A stretch of DNA of 64,000 nt from Atherix ibis (taxonomy: Eukaryota > Arthropoda > Insecta > Diptera > Athericidae), in assembly GCA_958298945.1 (NCBI GenBank), contig OY282605.1, positions 20,934,811 through 20,998,810 on the forward strand, given 5' to 3'. Of the stretch, positions 60,268 to 64,000 are shown in pieces. The translations under genes and the position numbers were made by a program. The notes under the pieces are model-generated. The model was not told the DNA's origin and did no database searches. It saw only the letters and a program-made list of their open reading frames with translations. Each line of letters opens with the position of its first letter. Position 1 is the stretch's first letter.

Positions 60268-61175
60268 GGATTTAAAATTGCATTAAATTCTGCTTAAAAA
60301 CGGATTTAATGGTGCGCAAACGTTGGCAATGTTGGAAAAGTGTTTTGGCAACGATTCTCTAAAGAAAACGGTCGTTTACCAGTGGCACGAGCGGTTCAAA
60401 ATTGGTCGTGAGTCAATCGAAGATGATGAACGCTGTGGTAGACCGATGATGAACGAAAACCGATGAAAACATTGTTGGTCAATAACCGCAAATTAACCAT
60501 CATAGGGAATAGCGGAGGACTTTAACATTGCCTATGGATCCGTCCAAGACATTTTGGTTAATGATTTGGGTTTCCCTCATGTAGCAGCAAAGTTGGTGCC
60601 AAAAGACCTCAATTTCATGCAAAAGACATGATTTGCGAGGCAGAATCCAATACCACATTCATCAAAAGGATAATTACTGGAGACGAGACGTGGGTTTATG
60701 AGTACGACACGCAATGCAGACATCAGGCAAGTGAATGGCGTTCACCAAATGAGTCGAGACCAAAAAAACACGTCGTTTTCAGTCAAAAAAGAAGACATTG
60801 CTTACGGTTTTCATGGATTACAACGGCGTAGTGCATCATGAATTTTTGCCAGAAGGCCAGACAGTAAACAAGGAGTATTATTTGGGCGTTATAAGATGTT
60901 TGCGTCAAGCAATTCGCCGAAAGAGACCAGAATTGTGGGCAGAAAACTCGTGGATTTTGCACCATGTCGCACCATTACGGGGAGTTAATAAACCATTACG
61001 GGGAACGCGTTTCAACAACCGAGATGAAGTAATGGATAAATCGCAGGAAGCACTGATGGACATACCGAAAACCGAATATAAAAAATGTTTCGAGGATTGG
61101 ATCAAGCGCTGGCATAAGTGTGTTAAAGTCGATGGGGATTACTTTGAAAGCGACAATATAGATTTAGATGAATAA
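60268..61175 (+). pseudogene. Mariner transposase (second lineage), catalytic core deleted
   Basis: The sequence starts near ATG 60268 and reads in order: HWQCWKSVLAT frames corresponding to GAQTLAMLEKCFG, then KKTVVYQWHERFKIGRESIE, DDERCGRP, NIAYGSVQDILVNDLGF and KRIITGDETWVYEYD (first Asp, intact), then LTVFMDYNGVVHHEFLPEG, TVNKEYYLGVIRCLRQAI and NSWILHH. After that the second and third Asp regions are removed and the frame resumes at PLRGTRFNNRDEV, ending with CFEDWIKRWHKCVKVDGDYFE. The right end near 61200-61228 (CGGTAACTTTTTGATCAAGGTAGTA) resembles the family ends. It is inactive for lack of catalytic residues. Confidence 0.85.
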
Positions 61176-61234
61176 AGTTGTATTTTTAATTTTCTGAATA
61201 AATTCCGGTAACTTTTTGATCAAGGTAGTATATG

Positions 61235-61650
61235 GTTTTAACAATTGGCACGACAAATTTTGACTTTATTGTACGAAAAGTTTCCAGGATGCATAATATC
61301 AAGATTTGGCCTCCAAAATTTTGTGATTTGATTCGGTTCAACTTGTTCTTAAAGTTCAACAATATAAGAGACCCAATCAATCCCCCAATTTTAGAGCATT
61401 TAAAAATTATCCTTCGTCAAATAATGGCCTAATTAATGCCCAAAACTTACGAAAAGGTTTGTAAACATTTCTTTAAAAGGATCCAGTCTGGCAAGAGTTT
61501 TTATGGTAAGTATTTGCAAAATATTAAACTTTGTAAATAATGGCATAGTTTAATTAATATAAATATTAAAATTATTCTTTTAATAGTTAATTGTTAGTAT
61601 AATTTGTAATTTTTTTCTTTCCAAACCACAAATTAGATAGCTCCTTTTAT
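61235..61650 (+). repeat. DD41D-associated dispersed segment, copy
   Basis: TATTGTACGAAAAGTTTCCAGG, ATATCAAGATTTGGC, AAAGGATCCAGTCTGGCAAG, then a 'TTTCTTTCCAAACCACAAATTAG' block, in the same order as at 21.2, 28.3 and 51.2 kb. It begins immediately after the right end of the mariner at 60.3-61.2 kb. Confidence 0.6.
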
Positions 61651-62858
61651 TATGAATATAAAATTTCCGTATTCCCAACAAATGGGAAATTTTTGAAAAT
61701 TCTTGCAAATTATTTTATTTGATATAATAAAAATTTAATAATTTTTTCTATAAATAATATTAATCAAATATATAATCTTGGAAATAATTTATATATAATC
61801 AAGATGAGTTTTACTGGAATTATTTTTTGCGTTTTATCCAATAAAGTATGACTTTTTAGTGTAAATAATCTCTCCGATTTGTAGTTTTCTGAACATGATT
61901 ATTATTATGAATAATATAGGAAAATTTCTATGTATAAAATTGTCCAAATCGTATATTTATATTGTGGCCTCAAAAAAAAAAAAATTAAATAGGAATCGTG
62001 TGCTATAAGGATTTTTGATAGTGTATTTGTTATATTATTTAAATATTTATCTTTGGTGAACTTTATAGTATTGAAATTCTACAAGATTTAGATTATAAGG
62101 AAAAAAAGCATAGAAGAAAAATATTTTTAAAAAAAACTAACTAGAAATTACGAGTAGATACTGTAGTGGGTATAAGAATAAGCAATGCATTCGTGGACTA
62201 TAATATGGCTGGGAAGTAATGATTCTCATCAGTTTACGATTCAAACAGAAGCGATAGTTTTATTAATAATATTATAAAAATCTACCCAAATCGGAATAAA
62301 TAAATTTCTGCTATAGTTTTTATTATTTTAGCATTTAATTTTTTATTATTATTATTATTTATTATTTTATATATTATTGAGTAAAATTAAAATTCGGATG
62401 CTGTAGAAGAGAAAATGCAAAAATTTCAGCAGAGGAAAGACCAAACGAAAAATTCAATTTATACAAAAAAAAATTATTTTATACAAAATTTCCATAAATC
62501 AAATTTAATCCAATTTTCATGTTTTTTTTTACTATTTCCAATTCGATATATGAATTTGAAATGAAAAAAATTGACATTCGAATATTTTTATATAAATTAG
62601 AATTTATTTTTATGTATGCAAATTAATATTCTTTTTTTATAAGTAAATAAATATGCCTAATAATAATGATTGCATTTCGTATAATTTTATTAATAGAAAT
62701 AAACCCAAGGCAATGGAAGATATTTTTTTTTTAAAATATAACAAGTAAATTATTTTAACAGCAATAATTTAAAAGAATTCAAATAATTTCATGCAATATA
62801 ACATTAACATTCAAAAAGTTTTTATATAAAAAGTAATGAGTATATTTTAAGATAAGAG
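61651..62858. other. Non-coding stretch
   Basis: Extremely AT-rich, with (ATT)n runs near 62342. No recognisable gene or element. Confidence 0.45.
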
Positions 62859-62859
62859 T

Positions 62860-63480
62860 TGTGGCAGAAAAGTAATGAGGACGATCTGAAAATACTGCGG
62901 CCTTCCGTTCAAATAAGGTTAGTCCCTTTTATAGAATTTCCCATTAGTTCACGCAAGATTTGAATTTTTGCGCCATTTGTGCGGTAAAGTGTTGCCAACG
63001 AAAAAAAAAGATGGCGTGACAACTGACAGCTCAGGGCTATAAAAATGGAGTGGTATGTTACACGAAAAAAGCAATATTTTTAAAAGATGTTTTGCATCTT
63101 CATGATTACAAAGTACAATTGACTCAAGAACTGACGTCTACTGACCACGTTCGTGGAATGAAAAAAATTATCGCATTTGGGGTTCAGAAAATTTACGAGT
63201 AATTGATGAGAAACAAATGCATCCACAACGTGTTACTATTTGGTACGAATTTCGGGCTGAAGGCATCATCGAACCATTCTTTTTCCAAAAATCCGGCTGG
63301 TCAGGCAATAACAGTTAATGGTGCTCGATATGGTGGATGTGGACGATATGTGGTTTCAACAAGACGGTACCGCATGCCATACAACAATAACCTCTTGCAT
63401 GCATGTTTATGTGCACTATGCATTTCAACCCTGTCCGGCAGCTACGTAAACCTGTAAAAGGGGATAAGTGAAGTTGTATT
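62860..63480 (+). pseudogene. DD41D-type transposon remnant with left end
   Basis: Begins with GTTGTGGCAGAAAAGTAATGAGGACG...CTGAAAATACTGCGG, the same phrase as at 36818. Transposase pieces follow: VLHLHDYKVQLTQELTSTDH (near 63088), a V-T-WYEFRAEGIIEPFFF stretch (near 63230), AITVNGARY (63311) and, with stops, GFNKTVPHAIQQ (second-Asp region degraded). It is 5' complete but lacks the end of the gene. Confidence 0.7.
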
Positions 63481-64000
63481 TTTATAGGGGATTACGAAAT
63501 TTGGAGCAAAGATCTGCCATCAGTCGAAATTTGGAGCAAAGATCTGCTTTTGTGTTGAGCATGATGAATCTGCAAGCCTATGGTGAATATTCCTTTTTAA
63601 GAGCACAATTTTTTTCGGTGGCATTAAGCATATTTGTAGAGCAGAGCAGCAATAGAAAAGGTTGAGACCTTCAACATAGAAAAGTGATGAAAATGGGGAA
63701 CGAATGGGGTTTCTTATTAGGTTCACGTTTGAACTGAAGAGTGAGTCCTTAAAAATTTCAGGAAAAAGGTTGTTCGTATAAAATTAGATATTGCAGCCAC
63801 TTGGATTTATAATTAAAAGAGTTTATGTAGTTTTCCGAACCCCCTATTCAGTTGATTATAGTTCGTGCAACTTTTTTTTGTTCTCCAAAATCAAAGTATT
63901 TTTTTTAATCTTGTTACTGTCGATAGCATTCCAAAGAGTGTGATCGAGTAGCTAAAGGCTATTCAGTTGAAGCTTTTGCACCTCCAGAACAAACTGTCAA
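63481..64000. other. Non-coding end of window
   Basis: A short tandem duplication (GAAATTTGGAGCAAAGATCTG at about 63496 and 63526, 30-base step) is present. Nothing else recognised. Confidence 0.5.

Overview
This is AT-rich eukaryotic nuclear DNA, most likely from an insect and probably a higher (brachyceran) fly. The reasons are intron-split coding fragments with GT-AG borders, AATAAA-type 3' ends, no bacterial gene organisation, and a dense load of Tc1/mariner transposons and non-LTR retrotransposon pieces of the kinds common in Diptera. The organism is inferred from sequence character only.

Host genes occupy very little of the window. The best-supported gene is on the minus strand: three exons (48176-48082, 45743-45473, 44823-44746) whose GT-AG borders and codon phases join into one 148-codon open frame rich in Ser, Thr, Gly and His. 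I do not recognise the protein. A possible last exon of a minus-strand gene lies at 35139-34937, with an AATAAA about 95 bases beyond its stop. On the plus strand, an exon-like block at 25551-25735 carries a start codon just before its splice donor, and a 77-codon open frame at 37724-37957 follows a good splice acceptor. Neither plus-strand product is recognised, and I cannot show that they belong together.

The rest is mobile and repetitive DNA. Four kinds of mariner-type transposon are visible: (1) an almost complete mauritiana-type mariner (17133-18387, with matching ends and TA duplication); (2) a family with ends reading ACGAGGTCTGTTCAAAAAG (about 3941-4495, 20415-21225, 54077-55273, and end fragments at 27371-28330), plus a related deleted copy near 60270-61225; (3) mellifera/cecropia-like pieces (50353-51226 and 41190-41860); (4) many decayed copies of a transposase with about 40-41 residues between the last two catalytic aspartates, like the rosa (DD41D) group. 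Non-LTR retrotransposon fragments lie at 18470-19010, 30994-31330, 39360-40960, 51850-52480 and 53625-55790; the last is split by a mariner. None of the transposases or reverse transcriptases is intact.

Three very AT-rich arrays (7885-10450, 13440-14905, 45990-47945) are made of degenerate copies of a TTTTTACTGAAAA-like word. The third sits inside the intron between the first two minus-strand exons. There are also two strong perfect hairpins (3710-3790 and 42344-42402), a terminal-inverted-repeat element at about 42048-42590, and several tandem duplications inside transposon remnants. I found no CRISPR array, rRNA gene or convincing tRNA gene, and no coordinated gene system. The main interest is the transposon archaeology and the repeat structure.
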